Source: Clostridiales bacterium
GTDB lineage: Bacteria; Bacillota; Clostridia; Peptostreptococcales; Anaerovoracaceae
DNA length: 24,864 nucleotides
Assembly: GCA_012511395.1 (NCBI GenBank)
Contig: JAAZGD010000056.1
Location: forward strand, 1-24,864
Direction: 5' to 3'
Positions 1 to 8,206 of this stretch are shown one piece after another. Positions within the stretch are counted from its first letter, which is position 1, and each line of letters starts with the position of its first letter. A program made the translations under genes and the position numbers. The notes beneath the pieces were generated by a model, which did not search any database, had not been told where the DNA came from, and worked only from the letters and a program-made list of their open reading frames with translations.

Positions 1-480
1 GATAAAGAGTGGGCTATTAAAGTTCCAAGAAGGATAAAGAGCTTGGCAGGGCTTATTCCTCAAACAAGAGATGAACTGGCACAGGAGCTTTCAAGAAATC
101 CATCTGTTAAAGAAATTGCAGACAGGCTGGAAACATCAGAGGAAATGATTTTAGAAGCCATGGAAAGCAGTCAGGCTTATCAACCCATGTCCTTGGATCA
201 AACCTTCGATGAAACGGGGGATGAGGGAGAAGGCGCTGTTTTGGAAAGGTATACAGGAAGAGAGGACCAGGGGTTCGGGACCATAGAATATGCAGAAATA
301 GTCCGCTCAGTCCTTGATTCTCTGAAGGACCAGGACAAGCAGATTTTTAAAATGAGATTTATTGAAAACAAAACTCAAGCTGAGGTAGGTGACTATTTAG
401 GAATTTCTCAGATGACAGTATCAAGAGCTGAGAAAAATATTAAGGATAAATTTTTACATGAAATCAACAGGGAGGCATAG
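1..480 (+). CDS. Sigma-70 family RNA polymerase sigma factor, SigB/SigF/SigG group, 5'-truncated
   Basis: The reading frame is open from base 1 and its true start lies outside the window. The first visible residues, DKEWAIKVPRRIK, match the V-P-R-R segment at the region 2.4/3 junction of SigB/SigF/SigG sigma factors. A region-3-like helical stretch follows (RDELAQELSRNPSVKEIADR), then an acidic linker. The C-terminus is a clear region 4 helix-turn-helix: QIFKMRFIENKTQAEVGDYLGISQMTVSRAEKNI resembles the -35-binding helix of SigB and SigF. I cannot tell whether this is a sporulation (SigF/SigG) or stress (SigB) member, because the N-terminus and upstream anti-sigma genes are not visible. trpS follows after 9 bases, so the two are probably co-transcribed. 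The TTG at position 43 is an internal codon, not a start. Confidence 0.9.
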   Translation, partial: DKEWAIKVPRRIKSLAGLIPQTRDELAQELSRNPSVKEIADRLETSEEMILEAMESSQAYQPMSLDQTFDETGDEGEGAVLERYTGREDQGFGTIEYAEIVRSVLDSLKDQDKQIFKMRFIENKTQAEVGDYLGISQMTVSRAEKNIKDKFLHEINREA

Positions 481-489
481 AAGGTACAT

Positions 490-1473
490 ATGAGAATTTT
501 TTCAGGAGTACAACCTACGGGCATTTTTCATATAGGTGATTATTTGGGAGCCCTTAAACAATTTGTGCAGCTTCAAGAGGAGAACCACTGCCTTTACTGT
601 GTGGTGGACCTTCATGCCATCACTTTGCCTACAGATCCTAAAGTCCTTAAGGAACATATCCTTGATGTGGCAGCCCTTTATATGGCTGTGGGAATAGATC
701 CAAAAAAACAGATTATTTTCGTCCAGTCCGATGTGCCTTATCATTCTGAACTTGCCTGGATACTTATGTGTAACACATATACGGGAGAGCTTTCCAGAAT
801 GACTCAGTATAAGGACAAAAGCAAGGGTGAGGAATCTTCCCCCGCAGGACTTTTTACATATCCTGTTTTAATGGCCGCTGATATTTTACTTTACGATACA
901 GATACAGTACCTGTGGGAAACGATCAGAAACAGCATATTGAAATAACAAGGGATATAGCTGTCAGGGTAAACAACAAATTCCCCGGCACCTTTGTTGTGC
1001 CTGAAGGAAGGTTCTTAAAAGAAGGCGCCAGGATAATGTCCCTCGATGACCCTTTGACTAAGATGAGCAAGTCGAGCCCCAACCCCTTTAGCAGAATCTC
1101 TCTTCTTGATGATGAAGATACCATAAGGAAAGCTGTAAAGAAAGCTACTACTGATTCCTTTGATAATATAGCCTACGATGAAAAGAACCGTCCTGCTGTA
1201 AGCAATCTGTTAACCATATACAGCGTTTTTTCAGGAATGACCATAGAGAAAATTGTTAAGCTTAACGAAGGGAAAGGGTACGGCGCCTTTAAGAAGGATC
1301 TGGGAGAGGTCATAATTACGGCCTTAAGACCCATAAAAGAAAGGTATGAAGAAATAAGGAACTCAGAGGAGCTGGTGGTCTGCCTTAGAGACGGCAGTGA
1401 AAGAGCTTACGCCTTGGCTGAAAAAACCATGAAAAGAGTGAAGGATAATTTTGGGCTTGGTACAGTAAGTTAG
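490..1473 (+). CDS. trpS: Tryptophanyl-tRNA synthetase
   Basis: Class I aminoacyl-tRNA synthetase that charges tRNA-Trp in the cytoplasm. At 327 residues it has the usual bacterial length. The N-terminal Rossmann fold opens with GVQPTGIFHIGDYLGAL, in which HIGD (residues 14-17) is the HIGH signature. MAADILLYD near 128-136 is the Trp-pocket segment, and KMSKS is at 191-195. The ATG at 490 is preceded by AGAAGGT. In many Firmicutes trpS stands alone behind a T-box leader. Here it sits 9 bases behind a sigma factor gene with no room for a T-box, so its expression probably depends on the upstream promoter or on one inside the sigma gene. plsC follows after 13 bases. Confidence 0.97.
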   Translation: MRIFSGVQPTGIFHIGDYLGALKQFVQLQEENHCLYCVVDLHAITLPTDPKVLKEHILDVAALYMAVGIDPKKQIIFVQSDVPYHSELAWILMCNTYTGELSRMTQYKDKSKGEESSPAGLFTYPVLMAADILLYDTDTVPVGNDQKQHIEITRDIAVRVNNKFPGTFVVPEGRFLKEGARIMSLDDPLTKMSKSSPNPFSRISLLDDEDTIRKAVKKATTDSFDNIAYDEKNRPAVSNLLTIYSVFSGMTIEKIVKLNEGKGYGAFKKDLGEVIITALRPIKERYEEIRNSEELVVCLRDGSERAYALAEKTMKRVKDNFGLGTVS

Positions 1474-1486
1474 GAGTAAAGGCTTT

Positions 1487-2212
1487 ATGAAAATAATTAG
1501 GAACATAGTACCCGGAATAAAGCTAAGAAGAGCTTTATCGGAGCTTAAGCCTTGTAAGAAAAAAATATATGAAGCCAGAGAAAAGGGGAACAAAGAAGAG
1601 GAAAGAACCTATATAGTTCAGTGTGCAACACAATGGTGCAAAAGAGTAATACAGGACTTTGATATACAGATTGATTTAAAAGGAAAAGAAAACATTCCTG
1701 ATACAGGTCCTGTGGTCTTTGCGGGAAACCATCAAGGCTTTGGAGATATAGTCCTATGTATGTATGCCTTCGATAAATTCCAAACAGGATTTTTAGCGAA
1801 GGACAATCTTGCAAGACTCCCGTTTTATGGCAAATGGATTAAGGATATAAGAAGCGTTTTTATTGAGAGAGAAGACGCAAGAGCTTCTCTTAAAGCAATT
1901 AATGAGGGCATTGAATTAATAGAGGAAGGCTACTCCCTTGTAGTTTTTCCGGAAGGAACGAGAAGCAAAAACGAAATAATGGCGGAATTTAAAAGAGGCT
2001 CTTTAAGACTTGCCACAAAACCCGGTGTGCCCATAATTCCTTTTACTATTAACAATTCCTATAAGATCTTTGAAGAAAGAGGCATTGTTACTAAAGGAGT
2101 CAAGGTCGGCTTTATAATTCATCCCATGATTCTGACAGAAGGGCTTTCAAGAGAGGAGATAAAGGCGCTGGACCAAAAAGTTGAAGATATTGTAAGAGGA
2201 GGACTTAAATGA
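1487..2212 (+). CDS. plsC: 1-acyl-sn-glycerol-3-phosphate acyltransferase (PlsC family)
   Basis: Transfers an acyl chain to lysophosphatidic acid to make phosphatidic acid, at the inner face of the membrane. The family catalytic motif HX4D is present as NHQGFGD (H82, D87), and the glycerophosphate-binding motif as FPEGTRS (154-160). The following KRGSLRLATKPGVPIIPF matches the family block. Compared with minimal PlsC proteins, it has an N-terminal extension of about 70 charged residues before the catalytic domain. Its stop overlaps the start of the next gene (ATGA at 2209-2212), which implies translational coupling. Substrate chain preference cannot be read from the sequence. Confidence 0.9.
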   Translation: MKIIRNIVPGIKLRRALSELKPCKKKIYEAREKGNKEEERTYIVQCATQWCKRVIQDFDIQIDLKGKENIPDTGPVVFAGNHQGFGDIVLCMYAFDKFQTGFLAKDNLARLPFYGKWIKDIRSVFIEREDARASLKAINEGIELIEEGYSLVVFPEGTRSKNEIMAEFKRGSLRLATKPGVPIIPFTINNSYKIFEERGIVTKGVKVGFIIHPMILTEGLSREEIKALDQKVEDIVRGGLK

Positions 2213-3132
2213 AAAGAGAACCGATACTGGTGATTATGGCAGCAGGCCTGGGAAGCCGATATGGCGGCCTTAAGCAAATGGCCCCCATAACTTTGGAGAA
2301 GGAAATACTTTTGGACTTTGCTTTATACGATGCCATAAGAGCAGGTTTTAAAAGGGTAATATTTGTTATTAAAAAGGAAATTGAAGAGGATTTCAAGAAG
2401 CTTATTGAAGGGAATTCAGATAAATATATAGATGTGCAGTACGCTTATCAGGAGCTTTCCCATGTTCCGGAGGACTTTGTTTTTCCGGAAGGAAGGATTA
2501 AGCCCTGGGGTACAAGCCACGCCGTTCTTTCCGCCTGCCGACTTATAGATGCAAACTTCTGCGTTATTAATTCCGATGATTTTTACGGTCCTGCTGCTTT
2601 TGAAACAGCCTATAATTATCTTGTGGAATTGGAAGACAAGGAAGAAAAAGAATACGGAATGGTAGGATACCTTGTGGAAAAAACTCTTTCAGATAAAGGA
2701 AGTGTAACAAGAGGTGTTTGTGAAGTAGATGAAAATGGGTATCTTTTACATATAAACGAAAGAAAGAATATCAAAAGAATGGGGGAAGACATAGTATATT
2801 CAAAGGACGGGATGGAGCCTTTTACGAAAATTTCTGAAGGCACTACTGTATCCATGAACTTCTGGCTTTTTGAAGAAAGCTTTAAAGATGAGCTTTTAAG
2901 AATGTTTGAAGATTTTTTAAAGGATGATTTAAAGAAAGATCCTTTAAATGCTGAATGGCTGTTACCTGACACCATAGAAAGACTGTTGACTGAAAAAAAG
3001 GTTAAGATAAAGGTTATGGAAAGCAAGGACAAGTGGGAGGGCATGACATATAAGGAAGATTTGGACCATGTAAGAAATGCCATGGGAAGTTTAAAAAAGA
3101 AAGGACTTTATCCCAAGAAATTATGGGGGTAA
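2209..3132 (+). CDS. Sugar-type nucleotidyltransferase (NTP_transferase fold)
   Basis: Probable NTP:sugar-1-phosphate nucleotidyltransferase. The N-terminus carries the nucleotide-binding signature MAAGLGSRYGGLKQM (about residues 10-24), matching the G-x-G-x-R-x(n)-K motif of the family. INSDDFYG (about 124-131) supplies the acidic metal-binding residues expected in this fold. The rest has no left-handed beta-helix repeats, so this is a single-domain enzyme and not a GlmU- or GlgC-like fusion. It starts inside the stop of plsC and ends 5 bases before the likely nagB start, which points to amino-sugar or cell-surface sugar metabolism. The actual sugar and nucleotide cannot be assigned from sequence alone. 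Confidence 0.82.
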   Translation: MKREPILVIMAAGLGSRYGGLKQMAPITLEKEILLDFALYDAIRAGFKRVIFVIKKEIEEDFKKLIEGNSDKYIDVQYAYQELSHVPEDFVFPEGRIKPWGTSHAVLSACRLIDANFCVINSDDFYGPAAFETAYNYLVELEDKEEKEYGMVGYLVEKTLSDKGSVTRGVCEVDENGYLLHINERKNIKRMGEDIVYSKDGMEPFTKISEGTTVSMNFWLFEESFKDELLRMFEDFLKDDLKKDPLNAEWLLPDTIERLLTEKKVKIKVMESKDKWEGMTYKEDLDHVRNAMGSLKKKGLYPKKLWG

Positions 3133-3137
3133 ATAAA

Positions 3138-3866
3138 ATGAGAATAATTAGAGCAAAAGATTATAAGGATATGAGCGAAAAGGCAGCCTCAATAATATGG
3201 GCTCAAATGTTGTTAAAGAAGAATTCTGTTTTAGGTCTTGCCACAGGCGGAACTGTGTTGGGGATCTATGAAATCCTTTGTGAAAAGTATATGGAGGGGG
3301 AGCTTGATTTTTCTTCTGTGAAGACTTTAAACTTGGATGAGTATGTGGGCCTTGAAGGCAGGCATCCTCAGAGCTACAGACATTATATGGATAAGAACCT
3401 TTTTGAAAAAGTAAATATCCTTAAGAACAATACCTTTCTGCCAAACGGCCTTGCAGAGGATTTAAAAAGGGAATGTAAAGATTACGATGAGACAATAAGA
3501 CAGTTGGGGCCCATAGACTTGCAGCTTCTTGGATTGGGGCGAAACGGTCACATAGGGTTTAACGAGCCTGACGATCACTTTGAAGATAACACTCATGTAA
3601 GAAGGTTAAACGAAACTACCATTAAGGACAATTCCAGATTCTTTGAGATGGGAGAAGAGGTTCCAAAAAGTGCCATCACCATGGGCATTAAACCTATTAT
3701 GGAGTCGAAAGCCGTGCTGCTTGCAGTTTCGGGAGTTGAAAAAGCCAAGGCATTAAAGGCTGTTTTAAATGGGCCTGTGACGCCTTCTGTGCCGGGCTCA
3801 ATCCTTGGGAAACACGAAAATCTTATAGTGGTGGCAGATTTAGATGCGTTAATGCATGTTGGATAA
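3138..3866 (+). CDS. nagB: Glucosamine-6-phosphate deaminase
   Basis: Converts glucosamine-6-phosphate to fructose-6-phosphate and ammonia. I prefer the ATG at 3138, with GGGGG a few bases upstream; an alternative start at 3123 would add five residues and overlap the previous gene. The protein is 242 residues, like Bacillus NagB, and short compared with the allosteric E. coli enzyme. Signatures seen are the phosphate loop LGLATGGTVLGIYE, the catalytic-acid segment TLNLDEYVGL and the lid GLGRNGHIGFNEP, whose His and Glu act in ring opening. Asn in NGH, where E. coli has Asp, is normal for the Bacillus-type enzyme. It lies directly upstream of nagA, the preceding step of the same pathway. Confidence 0.95.
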   Translation: MRIIRAKDYKDMSEKAASIIWAQMLLKKNSVLGLATGGTVLGIYEILCEKYMEGELDFSSVKTLNLDEYVGLEGRHPQSYRHYMDKNLFEKVNILKNNTFLPNGLAEDLKRECKDYDETIRQLGPIDLQLLGLGRNGHIGFNEPDDHFEDNTHVRRLNETTIKDNSRFFEMGEEVPKSAITMGIKPIMESKAVLLAVSGVEKAKALKAVLNGPVTPSVPGSILGKHENLIVVADLDALMHVG

Positions 3867-3880
3867 GGAGAGTAAGCATC

Positions 3881-5062
3881 ATGATTTTTAAAAATGGTGA
3901 AATCCTTCTTGGTGATTTTGCCTTTAAAAAAACAGATATTAGAATCCATGAGGGAAGGATAAGGGAAATAGGAGATAACCTTGCTCCTTATGAGGGTGAA
4001 GAAACCTTTGATTTAAAGGGGAAGTACCTTGTACCAGGGTTTATAGATATCCACATACACGGTGCCGCAGGAGAGGATTATTCCAACGGAACGGTTTCGG
4101 GGATGAAGAGAATGGCTTCATACCTGGCTTCTGTAGGGGTGACTTCATTTCTCCCCACCTCAATGACCATGCCTATGGATGAGCTTTTAGACCTTTATAA
4201 ACGCACGGAAGATTTTATGAAGGATGAAGAAAATGAGGGCGCAAGGCTTCTTGGGATTTACATGGAAGGACCTTTCTTTTCTTTCGACAAAAGAGGGGCC
4301 CAGGATGAGAACTACTTGATTCACCCTGAAAAGGCTGTATTTAAAGAGTTGCTGGATGCATCAAAAAATACCGTTAGAATTATAAGCTTGGCACCGGAGC
4401 TTCCGGGAGCCATGAAGTTTATTGAGGAAATTGATAAAAGCAAGGTAACTGTGGCATTAGGTCATACAGTATGTAATTACGATCAGGCAAAGGAAGCCTT
4501 TGAAAAAGGAGCCACCCTTGTGACTCATCTGTTTAACGGAATGCTTCCCTTTCTTCACAGAGCACCGGGGATTTTAGGAGCGGCTTCTGAAAGAGAAGAT
4601 ATCTTCTGTGAACTGATATGTGACGGTGTCCATATCCACGAAGCTGCCATAAGACTGGCTTTTAAGCTGCTTTCTGAGGACAGAATTGTTTTAATAAGCG
4701 ACGGACTGTCCACCATGGGGTGTCCTTTGGACTATACTCCAAAGGGCGGTTATAAAAGCGGACATAGAAGAATATTTTTAAAGGACGGTGCCGCAAAACT
4801 TAAAGACGGTACTCTTGCAGGAAGCAACACACCTTTATCTGTATGCGTAAAGAGAGCTGTAAGCTTTGGAATAAAAGTTGAGAGTGCAATTAAGGCAGCC
4901 ACCATTAACCCTGCTAAAGTAATATTTATGGACCATGAAACAGGTTCAATAGAGGTGGGGAAACTAGCAGATCTGGTTATAATGGACAAGGAATTAAATG
5001 TAGTTAAGACTTTCAAGGAAGGGAAAGAAGTTCAGCCCTTCTCAGGGTATTTCCCGAAGTAG
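3881..5062 (+). CDS. nagA: N-acetylglucosamine-6-phosphate deacetylase
   Basis: Amidohydrolase-superfamily enzyme that deacetylates GlcNAc-6-phosphate to feed NagB. Metal and catalytic positions are visible: DIHIHG (H58, H60), YMEGPF (E129), LGHTVCNYDQ (H195), VTHLFNGM (H216) and LISDG (D274). Its 393 residues are normal for the family. AAGGAGAG lies before the ATG at 3881. Together with nagB, 14 bases upstream, it forms a standard amino-sugar recycling pair. The last 31 bases overlap the end of the convergent DtxR-like gene. No intrinsic terminator is visible after it, so transcripts from the two strands may run into each other. Confidence 0.95.
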   Translation: MIFKNGEILLGDFAFKKTDIRIHEGRIREIGDNLAPYEGEETFDLKGKYLVPGFIDIHIHGAAGEDYSNGTVSGMKRMASYLASVGVTSFLPTSMTMPMDELLDLYKRTEDFMKDEENEGARLLGIYMEGPFFSFDKRGAQDENYLIHPEKAVFKELLDASKNTVRIISLAPELPGAMKFIEEIDKSKVTVALGHTVCNYDQAKEAFEKGATLVTHLFNGMLPFLHRAPGILGAASEREDIFCELICDGVHIHEAAIRLAFKLLSEDRIVLISDGLSTMGCPLDYTPKGGYKSGHRRIFLKDGAAKLKDGTLAGSNTPLSVCVKRAVSFGIKVESAIKAATINPAKVIFMDHETGSIEVGKLADLVIMDKELNVVKTFKEGKEVQPFSGYFPK

Positions 5063-5409
5063 CGACAGATGGCGCTGAAGGATTCGTCGCTTAAGTCGTG
5101 TTCGATTTTGCAGGAATCTTCATAGGCAGTGCCCTTGTTGACTCCCATGGCCATAAGAATTTCTGCAATTATCATATGACGCTGATAAAGAGGCTTTGAG
5201 ACATCAAGGCCTTTTTCTGTCAGGCAGATAAAGCCGTGGTCATCTGTTTCTAGATAGCCCTCCCCTTTAAGTTTTTTAATGGCCACGCTTATGGAAGGCT
5301 TGGTGTAGCCCATAGCCTTTGCCACATCAACTGCTCTCACGTTTTCATTTTCCAGGGCCAAAAGGTATATGGCCTCCAGGTACATTTCTTTTGTTTCATC
5401 AACTTTCAT
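5032..5409 (-). CDS. Short DtxR/MntR-family metal-dependent transcriptional regulator
   Basis: 125 residues with an N-terminal winged helix (VRAVDVAKAMGYTKPSISVAIKKLKGEGYL, about 24-53), then the helical dimerisation and metal-binding domain. There is no C-terminal SH3-like domain, so it is MntR-sized. The primary-site residues are of the iron-type DtxR/IdeR kind and not MntR kind: Met9 in KEMYLEAIY aligns with DtxR Met10, and CKIEH (C100, E103, H104) aligns with DtxR C102/E105/H106. H78 is kept, but the Glu expected four residues later in the second site is displaced. From this I infer a metal-responsive repressor, more likely iron than manganese. It is the second gene after the SanA-like gene, 14 bases downstream, with AAAAAGGA before its ATG. 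Confidence 0.87.
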   Translation of the reverse strand: MKVDETKEMYLEAIYLLALENENVRAVDVAKAMGYTKPSISVAIKKLKGEGYLETDDHGFICLTEKGLDVSKPLYQRHMIIAEILMAMGVNKGTAYEDSCKIEHDLSDESFSAICRYFGKYPEKG

Positions 5410-5423
5410 TTTTATGGTCCTTT

Positions 5424-6119
5424 TTAATCATAGCTTAAAAGGCTGTCGCCTGTAATGGGTATTATATCTCCTAAATACCGTGGATCAGGCCAGGTGAGAG
5501 TTTGATAAAAATCCTTATTTCTTGCTAAGAACTCTCTTTTCTCTCTGGCCCACTGGCCCTTATATTCCTTCAGAGTGGAAGACACGCCTATTGCTTGCAT
5601 CCCCAGTTTTTGTGAAATAAACAGGGCCCTATAAAGATGGTACCTTTGAGTTACTATAATCATCCTTTCTACTTGAAAGATTTTCTTGGCTCTTACTACG
5701 GAGTCATAAGTGGAAAATCCCGCATGGTCCAAGAATATATCCTCCTTTGGAATGTCTCTTTCAAGACAGTAATTCAACATGGTATTTACTTCATCATAGT
5801 AAGGCTTGCCGTGGTCTCCTGAAAGAAGGAGCTTTGAGGCTATGCCCTCTTCATATAGAAGGATTGCCGTATCAAGTCTGTCCTTTAACATAGGAGAAGG
5901 CTTAAGGTAGCCTGTAACTCCCGCTCCTAAAACAAGAATGCACTGGGGATCAATGTTAAGGATATCCACTTTGGCAGGCTCTGCTATTAAAGGCTTGCTT
6001 TCAAGGATAACATAATAATTTATGAACACAGGAATTAAAAGTAATACTATGAGAAAGGCTATAAACCTTTTGATTTTTTTCATAATTCTCATAACGTAAT
6101 GGTACATCAAACGGAGCAA
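5424..6119 (-). CDS. SanA/YdcF-like (DUF218) membrane-anchored protein
   Basis: One N-terminal membrane helix (FIAFLIVLLLIPVFINYYVI) is followed by an extracytoplasmic DUF218 domain. Family blocks seen are CILVLGAGV, PSPMLKDRLDTAILLYEEG, LLLSGDHG, YDEVNTM, DHAGFSTYDSVVRAK and IIVTQRYHLYRAL. Relatives (SanA, ElyC, YdcF) are linked to envelope integrity and vancomycin exclusion in Gram-negatives; the biochemical role is not settled. The start is uncertain: the frame runs to a TTG at 6119, with in-frame ATGs at about 6107, 6092 and 6083. None has a clear ribosome binding site. The last gives MKKIKRF directly before the membrane helix and is the most protein-like start. It is transcribed with the DtxR-like gene. 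Confidence 0.85.
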   Translation of the reverse strand: MLRLMYHYVMRIMKKIKRFIAFLIVLLLIPVFINYYVILESKPLIAEPAKVDILNIDPQCILVLGAGVTGYLKPSPMLKDRLDTAILLYEEGIASKLLLSGDHGKPYYDEVNTMLNYCLERDIPKEDIFLDHAGFSTYDSVVRAKKIFQVERMIIVTQRYHLYRALFISQKLGMQAIGVSSTLKEYKGQWAREKREFLARNKDFYQTLTWPDPRYLGDIIPITGDSLLSYD

Positions 6120-6145
6120 AAAGGATAGGGGATAGGGTGTCTTGC

Positions 6146-6174
6146 TTGTAGAAAAAAAATGTCTTTGATAAAAT
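6146..6174 (+). promoter_or_regulatory. Candidate sigma-A promoter of the sugar operon
   Basis: TTGTAG (6146-6151), a 17-base spacer and TAAAAT (6169-6174) lie about 45 bases upstream of the first sugar gene. The -10 has one mismatch and the -35 has three. It is the best candidate in the 100-base divergent region; I see no CcpA-like site there. Confidence 0.45.
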
Positions 6175-6219
6175 AGGGGAAAACCAACATAGAGTTAAAG
6201 GTGAAGGGAGGATAGTTAA

Positions 6220-7032
6220 GTGGATAGAATAATAGGAGTTAATTCAAACTGCTATCACGGATATAAAATAGAGGATGCTCTTAAGGGAATTAAGGATGCA
6301 GGCTTTAAGTATGTGGAGCTGACTGCCACAAAGGGGTGGACGGAGCATGTGTTTCCAAACCAAAGCTTTGAAAGGCTTTCACAAGTAAAAGATATGATGA
6401 AGGAGATGGGCTTAATACCCTTTAGTATGAGCGGCCATGCCAACTTGATGGATCCTTTAAGAGTGAAGGATTTCGTTATGAACATGAAGCTTGCCAGGTT
6501 CTTTGGTTGTGACTATATAGTCTCTTCTATTGGAGAAGCACACTTAGAGGATAAAGCTCATGCCTCAAATGAGGAAGTGGCAAAGGCTGTAAAGAACTTT
6601 GTTCCTTACTTAATAGAAAATGATATGAAGCTGGTTCTGGAATTACATGGAGATCATGCTACAGGAAAGGTTTTGAAGGAAATAGTGGACCTTGTGGATT
6701 CAGACCGTGTTTTAATTAATTATGATACTGCAAATGTAATCTTCTTTGCTGATGTGAACATGGAAGAGGACCTTGATATTGCCATGGATAAAATAGGGTA
6801 CCTGCATCTGAAGGATAAGGCAGGAGGAAAAAAGGAGTGGAACTTCCCGGCTCTTGGAAAAGGATACGTGGATTTTCCCATGATCTTTAAGAAGCTTAAA
6901 GATGCTAAAAATGATAGCCCCTTTTCCATTGAAATAGAATTTACAAAGGATGGACCAAAGGATTTAGATGAAATAAACAAGGCTGTTAAGGATTCCTACG
7001 ATTACTTAAAATCACAAGGATTCATAATCTAA
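6220..7032 (+). CDS. Sugar phosphate isomerase/epimerase-like TIM barrel (first copy)
   Basis: A 270-residue xylose-isomerase-like/AP-endonuclease-2 TIM barrel. The start is GTG at 6220 with GGGAGGA upstream. Likely metal ligands at strand ends are E141 (VLELHGDH), D169 (NYDTANV), H196 (YLHLKD) and E238 or E240 (SIEIE), so a divalent-metal active site looks intact. Members of this family act as isomerases, epimerases, dehydratases and, in 3-keto-sugar pathways, as beta-eliminases or hydratases. It is the first gene of the sugar operon and a Gfo/Idh/MocA dehydrogenase follows after 18 bases. The pairing suggests it acts on the keto product of that dehydrogenase. The exact reaction is inferred from context only. 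Confidence 0.85.
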   Translation: MDRIIGVNSNCYHGYKIEDALKGIKDAGFKYVELTATKGWTEHVFPNQSFERLSQVKDMMKEMGLIPFSMSGHANLMDPLRVKDFVMNMKLARFFGCDYIVSSIGEAHLEDKAHASNEEVAKAVKNFVPYLIENDMKLVLELHGDHATGKVLKEIVDLVDSDRVLINYDTANVIFFADVNMEEDLDIAMDKIGYLHLKDKAGGKKEWNFPALGKGYVDFPMIFKKLKDAKNDSPFSIEIEFTKDGPKDLDEINKAVKDSYDYLKSQGFII

Positions 7033-7050
7033 AAGAAGAAGGTGGAAGCT

Positions 7051-8190
7051 ATGAAGAAAATGAGAGCAGGAATAATAGGAATAGGGTTCATTGGACAAGC
7101 CCACATCGAAGCCTTAAGAAGGCTGGGAAATGTTGAGGTGGTGGCACTGGCAGATCAGGATGGGGCAAAGGAAAAAGCAGAAAGACTTTTTATTCCTAAA
7201 GGCTATGAAGATTATAAAGAGATGCTTGATAAAGAAAACCTGGATGCGGTTCATATCTGCACACCCAACTTCCTCCATTTTGAAATGGCAAAGGAGGCTA
7301 TGGAGAGAGGAATACATGTGGTGCTGGAAAAGCCCTTTACCGTTTCTTTGGAGGAAGCAAGGGCTTTGGCCAAAATGGCGAAGGATAAAAACCTGGTGAC
7401 CTGTGTTAACCATACATTAAGAATGTTTCCTCAAGTTAAGGAGATGAAGGCTTTGGTGGAAAAGGGCGAAGTGGGAGATATTTTCGCAGTTCACGGCTGC
7501 TATCTTCAGGATTGGCTTTTTTACGACACCGACTGGAGTTGGAGGCTGGAGCCCTCTGTCAGCGGAAAGACGAGAGCCTTTTCAGACATAGGCTCCCACT
7601 GGATCGATATGGTGGAAAACATTATAGGTCAAAGAGCTGTGGAACTCATAGCTGAGTTTGATATAGTTCATAAAACAAGGAAGAAGCCCTTGAAGGAGGT
7701 GGAAACCTTTTCGGGAGTCAGCTTAAAGCCTGAGGATTATGAAGAAAAGAAAATTGAAACTGAAGACTGGTGTTCCATTCTCTTTAGATTTGAAAAGGGT
7801 GCTATTGGAAGCGTCAATGTAAGTCAGGTGACAGCAGGCAGAAAGAACCAGCAGATAATAGAAATAAGCGGCAGCAAATGTTCCTTAAAATGGGACTCGG
7901 AAGATTCCAACGAACTGTTTATAGGAAGAAGAGATGCATTTAATCAAAAGGTTACAAAGGAACCATCCTTGGTGGAGAAGGAGGCCAAAGAAGTAATAGG
8001 CTATCCGGGAGGCCATGTGGAGGGTTTCCCCGATACATTTAAAATGCAGTTTAAGAAGTTCTATAAGCAGATTGAAGAAGGCATTCCAAAGGGTGGAGAC
8101 TTTGCCACCTTTGCCGACGGGGAAAGAGAGATGTACTTAAACGATAAAGTATTTGAGTCGGCTCAAAAGAGAGCCTGGGTTAAACTTTAA
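7051..8190 (+). CDS. Gfo/Idh/MocA-family NAD(P)-dependent sugar dehydrogenase (first copy)
   Basis: 379 residues from the ATG at 7051, chosen because AAGGTGG sits 5 bases upstream; a GTG at 7042 is less likely. The N-terminal Rossmann fold has GIGFIGQAH (10-18), and the catalytic EKP lysine motif is at 93-95 (VLEKPFTVSL). The C-terminal domain carries the D-x3-H active-site element as SDIGSHWIDM (D179, H183). Homologues oxidise a sugar hydroxyl, often C3 of glucosides or levoglucosan, or a ring hydroxyl of inositol. The length is like glucoside-3-dehydrogenases and levoglucosan dehydrogenase. It lies between two TIM-barrel genes, which supports an oxidation step followed by elimination or epimerisation. 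Substrate not determined. Confidence 0.88.
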   Translation: MKKMRAGIIGIGFIGQAHIEALRRLGNVEVVALADQDGAKEKAERLFIPKGYEDYKEMLDKENLDAVHICTPNFLHFEMAKEAMERGIHVVLEKPFTVSLEEARALAKMAKDKNLVTCVNHTLRMFPQVKEMKALVEKGEVGDIFAVHGCYLQDWLFYDTDWSWRLEPSVSGKTRAFSDIGSHWIDMVENIIGQRAVELIAEFDIVHKTRKKPLKEVETFSGVSLKPEDYEEKKIETEDWCSILFRFEKGAIGSVNVSQVTAGRKNQQIIEISGSKCSLKWDSEDSNELFIGRRDAFNQKVTKEPSLVEKEAKEVIGYPGGHVEGFPDTFKMQFKKFYKQIEEGIPKGGDFATFADGEREMYLNDKVFESAQKRAWVKL

Positions 8191-8206
8191 AGAGGTGAGG
8201 AATATG

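Noticed and set aside
2616..3083. Minus-strand open frame of 155 codons inside the nucleotidyltransferase gene
   Set aside because: Ser/Phe/Lys-rich mirror of an AT-rich coding strand; no start signal or family resemblance.
3593..3949. Minus-strand open frame over nagB end and nagA start
   Set aside because: Shadow of two well-supported genes.
8153..8206. Earlier start for the second TIM barrel
   Set aside because: It would overlap the first dehydrogenase gene and add non-homologous residues; AGAGGTGAGG clearly points to 8204/8207.
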